In this document: one piece after another, positions 29,108-37,955 of the stretch
Layout of the letters: each line of letters opens with the position of its first letter
Position numbering within the stretch: the first letter of the stretch is position 1
Origin: CAIWHR01 sp963781285
GTDB lineage: Bacteria; Pseudomonadota; Gammaproteobacteria; Burkholderiales; Casimicrobiaceae
DNA: 64,000 nt
Direction: 5' to 3'
Assembly: GCA_963781285.1 (NCBI GenBank)
Contig: CAWAFI010000019.1
Span: 1 to 64,000, forward strand
Notes under the pieces: model-generated
Databases searched by the model: none
Seen by the model: only the letters and a program-made list of their open reading frames with translations
What the model was told of the DNA's origin: nothing
Position numbers and translations under genes: made by a program

Positions 29108-29561
29108 CTACGCGATGTTCTCGGAGATGGACTTCATGCCGACTTTCGCGGCCATCATCGGAGCCAAGCTGCCCACGGATCGTGCGATCGATGGCGTGGA
29201 CCAGACGGACGTGCTCTTCGGCAAGAGCGCGGTGGGCAACCGGGAGTCGCTGCTCACCTTCATGGGCCCGGACATCGTGGCCGTGCGCTGGAAGCAATGG
29301 CGGGTCTACCTGAAGGACATGAACCCGACCGGGACGGATCAGCAGAAGCTCGGCGGGTTAGCTATCAACGCCGCGCCCCTGTATTACCCGAAGATCTACA
29401 ACATCCAGGTCGATCCGCACGAGGATCTGCAGCTTCCCAACTACCTGTGGGCCATGGGGCCTCCACTCAAAGCGATCGTGGAGTACGAGGCCTCGGTCAA
29501 GAAATATCCCAATCCGCCTTCCGGGAACCTGACCGATTTCAGAGGACGGATGGGAATGTGA
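29108..29561 (+). pseudogene. C-terminal fragment of an arylsulfatase-type sulfatase
   Basis: About 150 codons reading MDFMPTFAAIIGAKLPTDRA, GVDQTDVLFGKSAVGNRESL and YNIQVDPHEDLQLPN, the C-terminal subdomain of type I sulfatases. The N-terminal part with the formylglycine motif (C-x-P-x-R) is missing because the gene starts abruptly at the recombinase junction. Its TGA overlaps the ATG of the next gene, so the two were once coupled. Confidence 0.7.
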
Positions 29562-30565
29562 TGACGGAGCGCAGTGAACTCCTGAGACAAACGACTATTC
29601 GTATCGGGCGTCACGAGCGCAAGCTCTTGGGATCGCTGGCCGCGATGGTATTCGCGGCACTGGCGTCGTGCGCCCGCGCGGACCAGGGCGGCGTTGCCTT
29701 CTGGTGGTCCGGACAGTTCGCGAGCCTCGCCGCGGTCCCCTCGGCGCCCGGGTGGTCGCTGGTCACGTCGCCGTATTATTACAGCGGCAGTGCCGATAAG
29801 TCGAAGACGTTTCAGAACGGCGATACGCTCGTCGGAGGAACCAAGTCGAGCGTGCCGATGCTGATGTTTCAGCCGGGCTATGCAGCAGACACGAAGTTCC
29901 TCGGAGGCCAACCGTATGTCGGCCTCGGCTGGGGCCCGGCCTACAACCGCACGTCGGTGGACATCATACAGTCCCAGCCTGCATTGGAACGCACCCGCAC
30001 CGACTCGATCACCGGCGGCGCCGACCTGTATCCGTACGCGAGCCTCGCGTGGGCGAGCGGCAACGACAACTGGATGGCGTATCTCACCGGCGACATCCCA
30101 GTGGGCGCGTACGACGCGAATCGTCTCGCCAACATCGGCATCGGCCACAGCGCCATCGACGCGGGCGGCGGCTACACCTATCTCAACGGCAAGAGCGGTC
30201 TGGAGTTCTCCGCCGTGGCAGGCGTCACCTACAACTGGGAGAACACGCACACCAGTTACAAGAACGGCGTCGACTCCCATCTCGATTGGGCGGTGTCGCG
30301 GTTCCTGAACGACAACTGGGAGGTCGGCGTCGCCGGCTACGTGTATTACCAGCTGACCGGCGACAGCGGCAGCGGCGACAAGGTTGGCGCGTTCAAGTCG
30401 AGGGTTGCATCGGTTGGTCCCGAGGTGGGGTACGCCTTCAAGTTCAACGACCAGCCGGCCTATTTCAACCTACGCGGCTACTGGGAGTTCTGGGCGCAGA
30501 ACCGCGTCGAAGGCTATGCAATCTTCGGGGCGCTCAGCATTCCGCTGGGTGGCGCCAGGAAATAG
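29561..30565 (+). CDS. outer-membrane channel-like protein (SphA / phenol-degradation MetA family)
   Basis: 334 residues. After a signal-like segment (LLGSLAAMVFAALASCARAD) come alternating amphipathic beta-strand patterns (YVGLGWGPAYNRTSVDI, AIDAGGGYTYLNGKSGLEFS, WEVGVAGYVYYQLTGDSGSG), ending in YAIFGALSIPLGGARK. The family is believed to form outer-membrane pores for hydrophobic or aromatic compounds. Its ATG overlaps the stop of the truncated sulfatase, implying a lost catabolic operon of which only the last genes remain. Confidence 0.7.
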   Translation: MTERSELLRQTTIRIGRHERKLLGSLAAMVFAALASCARADQGGVAFWWSGQFASLAAVPSAPGWSLVTSPYYYSGSADKSKTFQNGDTLVGGTKSSVPMLMFQPGYAADTKFLGGQPYVGLGWGPAYNRTSVDIIQSQPALERTRTDSITGGADLYPYASLAWASGNDNWMAYLTGDIPVGAYDANRLANIGIGHSAIDAGGGYTYLNGKSGLEFSAVAGVTYNWENTHTSYKNGVDSHLDWAVSRFLNDNWEVGVAGYVYYQLTGDSGSGDKVGAFKSRVASVGPEVGYAFKFNDQPAYFNLRGYWEFWAQNRVEGYAIFGALSIPLGGARK

Positions 30566-31049
30566 ATGTGCAGACTACCTTCTGTAGCTGCTCCGCTTAC
30601 TAAACATCAGCGTTGATTTGCCTCAAGCGCGGCGGTCACGCGAACGGCAGCTTTCCCAGTTCTCAACGACCGCTTGCGAATATCTGATCGGCGGGTCAGG
30701 GTCGAACGCAGCCGGTCAATTGAGATCAATTCAAGTCTGATTCGACATTGATCCTTTGATTTTGTGGCGGCGTCGGAGACTCGATTACACGAATATCGCC
30801 GGGAAGGCTTTTGCCCCCCCACCCCCGGCGTTCTAAGGTCGCCCCCCAAATGCAGGGCGGACGGCGCTGGGCAAAGAAAAGCCCCGGACGCAATGCCGAG
30901 GCTTGAAGGCTGCACCCGCGCCACGTTGGAGCGTGCTCTGTGCGGGTCGGTACACATTAGCGGAGTAGCTCGGCGGGAGACAATCATCCGAACGGAGGGC
31001 CCAGGATTGACTCGGAAAACCTACACCACGCCTACACGGTAGACCAGAA
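30566..31049. other. intergenic region left of tRNA-fMet
   Basis: No gene is recognised. The only clear element is a candidate terminator hairpin at 30879-30904. The segment next to 31013 (ggaaaacctacaccacgcctacacgg) is of the kind commonly found beside tRNA-integrated elements. Confidence 0.35.
30870..30904 (-). terminator. candidate intrinsic terminator
   Basis: aagccccgg (30879-30887) pairs with ccgaggctt (30896-30904) apart from one mismatch. On the minus strand it is followed by TTTTCTTT. No minus-strand gene lies directly upstream other than tRNA-fMet. Confidence 0.4.
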
Positions 31050-31077
31050 ACGCAAAAGCCCAGCGCTTGGCTGGGCT
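31050..31077 (-). terminator. intrinsic terminator of tRNA-fMet
   Basis: An 8-bp stem agcccagc/gctgggct with a 5-base loop, then TTTT on the minus strand, 16 bases past the tRNA 3' end. Duplicated at 1872-1893. Confidence 0.7.
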
Positions 31078-31092
31078 AAGTACTTGATTGTT

Positions 31093-31169
31093 TGGTTGCG
31101 GGGGAAGGATTTGAACCTTCGACCTTCGGGTTATGAGCCCGACGAGCTGCCAGACTGCTCCACCCCGCG
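31093..31169 (-). tRNA. initiator tRNA-fMet (CAT)
   Basis: 77 nt on the minus strand, starting CGCGGGGTGGAGCAG with an unpaired first base as in initiator tRNAs. The anticodon stem has the three G-C pairs around CTCATAA. The T arm is GGTTCAAATCC and CCA is encoded. It matches bacterial fMet in every diagnostic position. Its 3' half is the integration target copied at 1907, 11099 and 18885. Confidence 0.97.
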
Positions 31170-31244
31170 GAAGGACGTTAATTCTAGCGGAACACGCGTT
31201 CCCGGTCAAACCACGGTGTCCGGTACACGAGTGCAGGGGACGCA

Positions 31245-32048
31245 TTACAAAGCTTCGGTTTCCGCCGCCCGTGGCCGCCACACCAGCAGGCGCGCCTCGA
31301 TCTTGCCGACGATGTAGTCGAGCACCAGCGCGAAGGCGGTGAGCACGAGGATCCCGGCGAATACGGTGTTTATGTCGAACGTGCCTTCTGCTTGCAGTAT
31401 CAGGTAGCCCACACCTTTGGCCGAGCCAAGATACTCGCCGACCACGGCGCCGACGAAGGCCATCCCCACCGACGTGTGCAGGCTCGAGAACACCCACGAC
31501 GTCGCCGACGGCAAGTAGATGTAGCGCAGCAGTTGTCGCTTCGATGCGCCGAGCATTCGTGCATTCGCGAGCACGACGGGACTCACTTCCTTGACGCCCT
31601 GGTAGACGTTGAAGAAGACAATGAAGAACACCAGCGTCACTCCGAGCGCGACCTTGGACAGCACGCCGAGGCCGAACCAGACGGCGAAGATCGGCGCGAG
31701 AATCACGCGCGGCATCGCATTCATCGCCTTGATGTAGGGATCGGCGAGCGCGCTCGCGAGCGGGCTCAATGCCAGCCACAATCCGACAATCAGGCCGAGC
31801 GCACTGCCCGCGAGAAACGCGAGCACCGTCTCCCATAGTGTGATCGCGAGGTGCGGGTAGATCTTGCCGCCGCTGAACCAGTCCCAGATCACGCGCACAA
31901 CCTTCAATGGCTCGCCGAAGAAGAACGGCGCGAGGACCTTCGTCTCGGTCAGAGCCCACCACAGCGCGAAGAATGCCGCGGCGAGCAGCACCTGGTAGAG
32001 CGCGAGCCGTGCGCGCCCAATCCGCAAATCTCCGTCTATGCGGGCCAC
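31245..32048 (-). CDS. ABC transporter permease, nitrate/sulfonate/taurine type
   Basis: About 267 residues with six transmembrane segments (QVLLAAAFFALWWALTE, VALGVTLVFFIVFFNVYQGV, GILVLTAFALVLDYIVGKIE) and the permease loop ANARMLGASKRQLLRYIYLP, as in SsuC/TauC. GTG 32048 is preferred because it follows the ATPase stop by a few bases; a longer frame to 32099 overlaps the ATPase. Third gene of a binding protein-ATPase-permease operon. Confidence 0.85.
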   Translation of the reverse strand: MARIDGDLRIGRARLALYQVLLAAAFFALWWALTETKVLAPFFFGEPLKVVRVIWDWFSGGKIYPHLAITLWETVLAFLAGSALGLIVGLWLALSPLASALADPYIKAMNAMPRVILAPIFAVWFGLGVLSKVALGVTLVFFIVFFNVYQGVKEVSPVVLANARMLGASKRQLLRYIYLPSATSWVFSSLHTSVGMAFVGAVVGEYLGSAKGVGYLILQAEGTFDINTVFAGILVLTAFALVLDYIVGKIEARLLVWRPRAAETEAL

Positions 32049-32052
32049 GGCG

Positions 32053-32880
32053 TCATCCCGACCGTTTCCCCTGCTCGTAACCCTTGAGCACTTCGCCACG
32101 CAGCACGCCCCACATCGCCTCGTGCAGCTCGACGAAGCGCGGAGTCATCCGAATCTCGGCGACGTCGCGCGGCCGCGGCAGGTCGATCGCGAACTCGCCG
32201 ATCGGTCGCGCTGCCGGCCCCGCAGAGAGCACGACGACGCGATCGGAAAGCGCGATAGCCTCCTCGAGATCGTGCGTGATGAACAAAACCGATTTCCGAT
32301 TGGCCGCCCACAGCTCGAGCAGCTCGTTTTCCATCAGCTGTCGCGTCTGCACGTCGAGTGCCGAGAACGGCTCGTCCATCAGCAGGATCTCGGGGTCGAG
32401 GATCAGCATCTGCGCCAGCGCGACGCGCTTCCTCATTCCGCCGGAAAGCTGGTGGGGATAGCGGTCCTCGAACCCGGTGAGCCCCACGCGCGTGAGCCAT
32501 TCACGCGCCGGTACCGCCGCGTCGGGCTTCGTCTTGCCGTGGAACTCGAGGCCCGCGGTGACGTTGTCGAGCGCATTGCGCCATGGCATCAGCGCGTCGG
32601 TCTGGAACATGTACCCGGCGCGCGTATTGAGTCCTGCCAGCGGCGTGCCGCCGACCAGCACCTGCCCCGCCGATGGCGCGAGAAGCCCGGCCGCGAGATT
32701 TAGCAACGTGGACTTGCCGCATCCGGTCGGTCCGACGACCGAGACAAACTCTCCCGGCGCGACGGCGAGCGACGCATCGCGGACCGCGGTGTAACGCCCC
32801 TGCCCGCCGCGCGCGGCGAACGTGCAGGTGATCCGGTCGAGCGCCAGCGCGGGGGCCGGTACCGTCGTCGCACCCGGCAT
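32053..32880 (-). CDS. ABC transporter ATP-binding protein, SsuB/TauB type
   Basis: 275 residues with Walker A GPTGCGKST, a Q loop in GYMFQTDALMPWRN, signature LSGGMRKRVALAQ, Walker B ILLMDEPFSALD and switch FITHDLEEA. The short C-terminus is typical of the nitrate/sulfonate/taurine ATPases. The ATG at 32880 overlaps the TGA of the binding-protein gene. Confidence 0.9.
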   Translation of the reverse strand: MPGATTVPAPALALDRITCTFAARGGQGRYTAVRDASLAVAPGEFVSVVGPTGCGKSTLLNLAAGLLAPSAGQVLVGGTPLAGLNTRAGYMFQTDALMPWRNALDNVTAGLEFHGKTKPDAAVPAREWLTRVGLTGFEDRYPHQLSGGMRKRVALAQMLILDPEILLMDEPFSALDVQTRQLMENELLELWAANRKSVLFITHDLEEAIALSDRVVVLSAGPAARPIGEFAIDLPRPRDVAEIRMTPRFVELHEAMWGVLRGEVLKGYEQGKRSG

Positions 32881-33899
32881 CACTTGTATTTCTGGGCGGC
32901 TTTCAGAGCGAAAGACATGTCGATCGTCTTCGCGAGGTCGACCGTAGCGTTCTGCACCCCGGGATCGAACGACTTGAGGTCGCGATAGACGTTCCGCGCC
33001 GCTTCCGTTCCGATCATTCCGTCATGGTTGAAGCTCTCGAGGTTTTTCTCGAGCGCCGTCTTGTACAGCGCCTTGTCGGCATAATATTCGGCCGGCACGA
33101 CCGCGATGATCTCGTCGGGGGTCGAGCGCTGGATGAAGCGCAGCGCGCGCATCATCGCGTTGACGAACGCCTGCGTCGTGTTCGGGTACTTTTTCGAGAA
33201 GTCGACGGGTACGTAGATGCTGCCTGCGGCATAGGCGCCGCCGTAGACGTCCTGCATGCCCTTCGCCGTGCGCGTGTCGACGACGGCGATGAAGTTGCCC
33301 GATGCCTCGAGCTGCGCGACAACCGGATCGAGATTTGCGAGCGCGTCGATCTCGCCGCGTTGCATGATCGCGACGGCACCGGCGGTGGCGCCGACGCCGA
33401 TGAACGCCGCCGCGTCGGGCTTCAAGCCGGCTTTCGCGAGCAGCACGTTGACGAACATGTTGGTCGACGACCCGGGTGCGGTCACGCCGATCTTCATGCC
33501 CTTCAGGTCGGCCGGGGACCTGTACTGCGCCGCCTTCGCCTTGTTCATCACGAGCACGATCGCCGAGTACTTGCCCTGCAGGAACACCGCTTCGATGTTC
33601 TGGCCCTTCGCCTGCTGCGTGATCGTGTGCTCGTAGGCGCCCGACACGATGTCGACGCTGCCGCCCAGGAGCGCCTGTAACGCGCGCGCGCCGCCGGGAA
33701 AATCGAGAATCTCGACGTCCAGCCCTTCGGCCTTGAAATAACCGTTGCGCTCGGCAATAGTCAGTGGCAGGTAGTAGAACAGCGGCTTGCCGCCGACACC
33801 GACGGTGACCTTGGACTTCTCGGGGGCCTGTGCCGCAAGCGGTGCGACCATGGCGAGGCACAGCGCGACGACCGCCGCGAACGAAAACCAGCGACGCAT
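32880..33899 (-). CDS. periplasmic substrate-binding protein, NMT1/SsuA/TauA-like
   Basis: 339 residues with signal peptide MRRWFSFAAVVALCLAMVAP and cleavage near LAAQA. Mature domain motifs are FYYLPLTIAERNGYFKAEGL, DFPGGARALQALLGGSVDI and KGMKIGVTAPGSSTNMFVN. The family binds sulfonates, thiamine precursors, nitrate or aromatic acids. The ligand cannot be told from the sequence. First gene of the operon. Confidence 0.88.
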   Translation of the reverse strand: MRRWFSFAAVVALCLAMVAPLAAQAPEKSKVTVGVGGKPLFYYLPLTIAERNGYFKAEGLDVEILDFPGGARALQALLGGSVDIVSGAYEHTITQQAKGQNIEAVFLQGKYSAIVLVMNKAKAAQYRSPADLKGMKIGVTAPGSSTNMFVNVLLAKAGLKPDAAAFIGVGATAGAVAIMQRGEIDALANLDPVVAQLEASGNFIAVVDTRTAKGMQDVYGGAYAAGSIYVPVDFSKKYPNTTQAFVNAMMRALRFIQRSTPDEIIAVVPAEYYADKALYKTALEKNLESFNHDGMIGTEAARNVYRDLKSFDPGVQNATVDLAKTIDMSFALKAAQKYK

Positions 33900-33998
33900 G
33901 ATTTCCTCCAGGAATCGCGCCTCGATCGCGGGCGCTGCGGGACGTGCATTTTCCGCGCCCCGCGGACCAACGTCAAACCCGCGGCGGAGAAGGCATCA

Positions 33999-35054
33999 TC
34001 AATCAGCCGCCGCGGCCGGAAATGCGACCACGTGGTCGATCGCGAGCCGGATGCCGATCTCCTCGCCGATCGCGTGGTCGTGGTGCGACGGCACGAGCGA
34101 CAGCACCTGCGTGCCCGATGCTAGCTTGAGCGTGTACAGGAAGTCGGCGCCACGGAACGCCTTCGCCGCCACTTCCGCGTGCCATGGGCTCGCGTCGTCG
34201 TGGATGATGTCGTCGGGCCGCAACAGCAGGTCCACCGCACCGCCGTCGGCGATGCGCACCGGCAGCGGCGCGTCGAGCTCGCCCAGCTCGGTCACCAGCA
34301 CGCGCGGTCCGGCGACGACGCCGCGCAGGAACACTCCCTGGCCGACGAAATCGGCGACGAAGCGCGTCATCGGCTTGTGGTAGAGGTTGTACGCGGTGTC
34401 CCACTGCTCGATCGTCCCCTCGTGCATGATGCCGATCTCGTCGGCGAGCGCGAACGCCTCGTGCTGGTCGTGCGTGACGAGGATCGCCGTCGTGCCGCTC
34501 GCCTTGATGATCGCCCGCACTTCCAGCGACAGGCGCTCGCGCAGGTCGATGTCGAGGTTGGAGAACGGTTCGTCCAGCAGCAGCAGATCCGGCTCGGGCG
34601 CCAGCGCGCGGGCGAGCGCGACGCGCTGCTGCTGGCCGCCGGAGAGTTCGTGCGGGTACGCGCTGGCGACGCCGGCAAGCCCGACCAGCGCCAGCATGTC
34701 GTGGACTCGCGCGCGCGCCTTGGCGTCGGGACGGCGGCCAAAGGCGAACCCGACGTTGCCGGCAAGGGTGAGATGCGGGAACAGCGCGTAGTCCTGAAAA
34801 ACCATGCCGATCCGCCGCTCTTCCGGTGGTACGAGATGTCCTGGTACCGAGACCGTGCGGCCGGAGAGCGCAATCGATCCGCCCGAGAGCGGCTCGAAGC
34901 CCGCGAGGCAGCGCAACACCGTCGTCTTGCCGCAGCCCGATGGTCCGAGCAGGCACCCGATCCGGCCCTCGGCGAGCGTGAAATCGAGACCGCGCACGAC
35001 GCGATTCGCACCGTACGCATGTTCGAGCTTGCGCACTTCCACCGAGGCGGCCAC
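33999..35054 (-). CDS. fbpC: FbpC-like ferric-iron ABC transporter ATPase
   Basis: 351 residues with Walker A GPSGCGKTT, signature LSGGQQQRVALARAL, Walker B LLLLDEPFSNLD and switch VTHDQHEAFALADEIGIM. A C-terminal TOBE-like domain contains LLRPDDIIHDD. The sequence QWDTAYNLYHKP is typical of FbpC/PotA relatives. No cognate permease is adjacent. The matching FbpB- and FbpA-like genes lie at 56053 and 57803, so the system appears split across 22 kb. That pairing is an inference. Confidence 0.8.
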   Translation of the reverse strand: MAASVEVRKLEHAYGANRVVRGLDFTLAEGRIGCLLGPSGCGKTTVLRCLAGFEPLSGGSIALSGRTVSVPGHLVPPEERRIGMVFQDYALFPHLTLAGNVGFAFGRRPDAKARARVHDMLALVGLAGVASAYPHELSGGQQQRVALARALAPEPDLLLLDEPFSNLDIDLRERLSLEVRAIIKASGTTAILVTHDQHEAFALADEIGIMHEGTIEQWDTAYNLYHKPMTRFVADFVGQGVFLRGVVAGPRVLVTELGELDAPLPVRIADGGAVDLLLRPDDIIHDDASPWHAEVAAKAFRGADFLYTLKLASGTQVLSLVPSHHDHAIGEEIGIRLAIDHVVAFPAAAAD

Positions 35055-35086
35055 GGGCGGGAGTTTACCTTCCTCGCGCGGTCGAT

Positions 35087-36472
35087 TCAGACGGTCCGGC
35101 CCGCGCCGCGCGCCGCCCGGGTGCGGTCCAATTGCTTCAGCTTGTCGGCCATCGCCGGCCCGACGACGAGTTGTGCGCCTTTGCCTGCGGACGCGGTATC
35201 GCCGCGCTCACCTGCAAGCAACCGGGCGTGCGCGGCCTCGAAGGCCGTGCGCAGCGAGTCGCCGTGGAGAAGCGCGTCGCCAAACAGTGCGGCGCCGAGA
35301 TTCGTTGACTCGGCCGCGCGACCGCAGCCGTACGTGGCACCGTCTCCCGTCGCGGTCAGAACCAGCGTCGTGTCGTTCGCGAGCGCTTCGGCGAACGCGC
35401 CTGCATGGCACGCCGACACGACGACGATCCGCCAACGGATGCCGGCCTCGTCGAGCAGCGCGCGCAACACCGCCGGCGCTACGGGGGCGAGTTCCAGTGG
35501 CGGCATCGCGACCCCGAGCATGCCGCCACGCTCCGCAGGACCCGCGAGATACAGCATCACGACGTCGTCGGCCGTGTCGATCGCCGCGGCGATCTCTTTC
35601 AGCGTTTCGCGCAGGTGCGTCACGGTCGCCATCGGTATTTCGAGCAACGTCGCCGGGTTATTGATGAGCGCGATCGACCGGTCGCGCGTGTCCCAGCGCT
35701 CGTCCATTACGCGCTGCGCCGCCAGCACATCGCTGCGCCAGGGTTCTTCGTGGGCGTCGCCGGCGAACCCGATCAGGTAGAGATCGACCTCGCCACCGCG
35801 CTCGTCCTCGAGATTGGAGAGCGCATCGTCGAGCAACGTCGCCTGCGCAGCCAACACGGGTTCGGAGGCAGGGTTCGGATAGCGGCCATCAGCGGGCGAG
35901 GAAGCGCTGTGCCACCAGGGCGGCAACTCGGGCATCAATGCCGGAGCGATCGCGACCGACACGGCAACCACGAAGCCGCCGGCCGCCACCCGCCCCCAAC
36001 GGTGCGGGCCCGCCGGGACCAGCGCGATTGCGACCACGCGAAAGAACAGCGCAAAGGTCCAGGCGAGGAGCCCGACGTCGACCGCATCCTCGACCCAGTC
36101 CGGCACGGCGTTCACCGGCGCGGCGATCACCTGCATCACGTGCGCGATCTGGATGATCGGGTAGGCAGACAGGACCAGCACAGGAATTGCCAGCGCCAAC
36201 GCGTGTTGCCGGAACGCGAGCGCCAGCACCGCGGCGCAGAGCAGCAGCAGGCCCATGGTGACGAACTCGCCCGTGGCGCCCGACCAGGAAAACTGCGCGT
36301 CCGGGCCGTAGCGGATCCAATCGGCGCCGACGTCGAGCAGCGCCGACACGGCGAACAGCAGCAGCAACTGCGCCAGATCGATGCGGAACGCGAGCCGCGG
36401 CACACGCAGGAACAGCGCGAGGCGGCACCCGGCGCCGAGGTTACGGCGCAACTTGGCGAATTCGTGGGTCAT
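35087..36472 (-). CDS. C13 (legumain-like) peptidase-family membrane protein, probably catalytically altered
   Basis: 461 residues. The N-terminal half has about four transmembrane segments (LAQLLLLFAVSALLDV, GLLLLCAAVLALAFR, FVVAVSVAIAPALMP). The C-terminal half matches bacterial peptidase C13 proteins (DLYLIGFAGD, WRIVVVSACHAGAFAEAL with Cys355). The segment that normally carries the catalytic histidine (S/T-H-G after LYL) reads LYLAGPAERGG here, so residues 310-312 are AGP and the His is missing. It may be a pseudoenzyme with a binding role. The gene stands alone between the FbpC-like ATPase and thrC. Confidence 0.75.
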   Translation of the reverse strand: MTHEFAKLRRNLGAGCRLALFLRVPRLAFRIDLAQLLLLFAVSALLDVGADWIRYGPDAQFSWSGATGEFVTMGLLLLCAAVLALAFRQHALALAIPVLVLSAYPIIQIAHVMQVIAAPVNAVPDWVEDAVDVGLLAWTFALFFRVVAIALVPAGPHRWGRVAAGGFVVAVSVAIAPALMPELPPWWHSASSPADGRYPNPASEPVLAAQATLLDDALSNLEDERGGEVDLYLIGFAGDAHEEPWRSDVLAAQRVMDERWDTRDRSIALINNPATLLEIPMATVTHLRETLKEIAAAIDTADDVVMLYLAGPAERGGMLGVAMPPLELAPVAPAVLRALLDEAGIRWRIVVVSACHAGAFAEALANDTTLVLTATGDGATYGCGRAAESTNLGAALFGDALLHGDSLRTAFEAAHARLLAGERGDTASAGKGAQLVVGPAMADKLKQLDRTRAARGAGRTV

Positions 36473-36530
36473 CGCAGGATTGTCGCCTCGACGGAGCGCC
36501 TACGATCGCGCTCTGCATCGACGGGCACCG

Positions 36531-37955
36531 TCACGCAGAGATGCCGGCGTGTGCCGCGATGTAGGCTTTCACCAGTGTGGCATCGGCCGGCAGCGTTGCG
36601 CAGCGCTGCGGACGCACATCGAGGTCGGCGTAGGCGGCCGGCCGCTCGGGGTCGCGTCCCAGCGCCTCGCGGATCGTCGCCGCGAACTTGGCCGGCAACG
36701 CCGTTTCGATGCAGACGAGCGGCACCGCCGGGTCGTGATATGCGCGGCCGACCTTGAGACCGTCAGCCGTGTGCGGATCGACGACGATGCCGGACCGCGC
36801 GTAGGTGTCGCGAATCGTCGCGATCCGGTCGGCGTGCGTGCTGGTGCCGGACACGAAGCCCGAGGCGGTGATACGAGCCCAGAACGGCGTGGGGGCCAGA
36901 TCAAAACCGCCCTCGCGTCCGATCCGTGTCCACAGGTCGCTTACGGCGCGCGCGTCGCGGCCGACGACGTCGTAGATGTAGCGCTCGAAATTCGATGCTT
37001 TCGAGATATCCATCGACGGGCTGGAGGTCGCTTGCGTTTCCGCCGTCTGCCGCGGCCGGTAGCGGCCGGTGCGGAAGAACTCGTCGAGCACGTCGTTCTC
37101 GTTGGTGGCGAGAATCAGGCGGCGGATCGGCAGCCCCATCTGCTTCGCGACATGGCCGGCGAGGATGTTGCCGAAATTGCCCGAAGGCACCGCGAAGTCC
37201 ACGGGCGCGTCAGCCGCCGGCGCGACGGCGAAATAGCCTTTGAAGTAGTAGACCACTTGCGCTGCGACGCGCGCCCAGTTGATCGAGTTGACGGTGCCGA
37301 TCGCGTAGCGTGTCTTGAACTGTGTGTCGGTGCCCACTGCCTTCACGATATCCTGGCAGTCGTCGAACACGCCTTCGATCGCGAGATTGTGGATGCAGGG
37401 ATCGGCGAGCGAGAACATCTGCGCCTGCTGGAACGGGCTCATCCGTCCTTTCGGCGACAGCATGAACACGCGGATTCCGCCCTTGCCGCGCATCGCGTAC
37501 TCGGCCGAGCTGCCGGTGTCGCCCGACGTCGCGCCGAGGATGTTGAGCGTACGCGCTTCCTTCGCCAGCACGTACTCGAACAGGTTGCCGAGGAGCTGCA
37601 GCGCAATGTCCTTGAAGGCGAGCGTGGGCCCGTTCGCCGCGTGCAGCAGATGGATTCCTTGCTCGAGCGCCGTCACCGGCGTGATGTCGTCGCTGCCGAA
37701 CGTCGCCGCGGTGTAGGTGCGTTCGATCAGCGTCCTGAGGTCAGCGCCGGGGATGTCGGTGATGAAGCGCGACAGCACCGCGAGCGCGAGGTCCGGATAG
37801 GCCAGCGATCGCATCGCGGCGAGTTCGGCCGGTCCGAGCCGCGGGTACGTTTCGGGAACCGCGAGCCCGCCGTCCGGCGCCAGCCCCTCCAACAGGATCG
37901 CCGAGAATGGCTGCGGGTCGTCGATCCACGCGCCACGCGTCGAGACATAGCGCAT
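36531..37955 (-). CDS. thrC: threonine synthase
   Basis: 474 residues. It converts O-phospho-L-homoserine to L-threonine with PLP. YVSTRG opens the protein. The PLP lysine is in TLAFKDIALQ, NILGATSGDTGSSAE binds phosphate, and SGNFGNILAGHVAKQMGLP and ATNENDVL are family signatures. The length is normal for the proteobacterial class. ATG 37955 overlaps the stop of hom (TGATG), so the two are translationally coupled. Confidence 0.95.
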   Translation of the reverse strand: MRYVSTRGAWIDDPQPFSAILLEGLAPDGGLAVPETYPRLGPAELAAMRSLAYPDLALAVLSRFITDIPGADLRTLIERTYTAATFGSDDITPVTALEQGIHLLHAANGPTLAFKDIALQLLGNLFEYVLAKEARTLNILGATSGDTGSSAEYAMRGKGGIRVFMLSPKGRMSPFQQAQMFSLADPCIHNLAIEGVFDDCQDIVKAVGTDTQFKTRYAIGTVNSINWARVAAQVVYYFKGYFAVAPAADAPVDFAVPSGNFGNILAGHVAKQMGLPIRRLILATNENDVLDEFFRTGRYRPRQTAETQATSSPSMDISKASNFERYIYDVVGRDARAVSDLWTRIGREGGFDLAPTPFWARITASGFVSGTSTHADRIATIRDTYARSGIVVDPHTADGLKVGRAYHDPAVPLVCIETALPAKFAATIREALGRDPERPAAYADLDVRPQRCATLPADATLVKAYIAAHAGISA

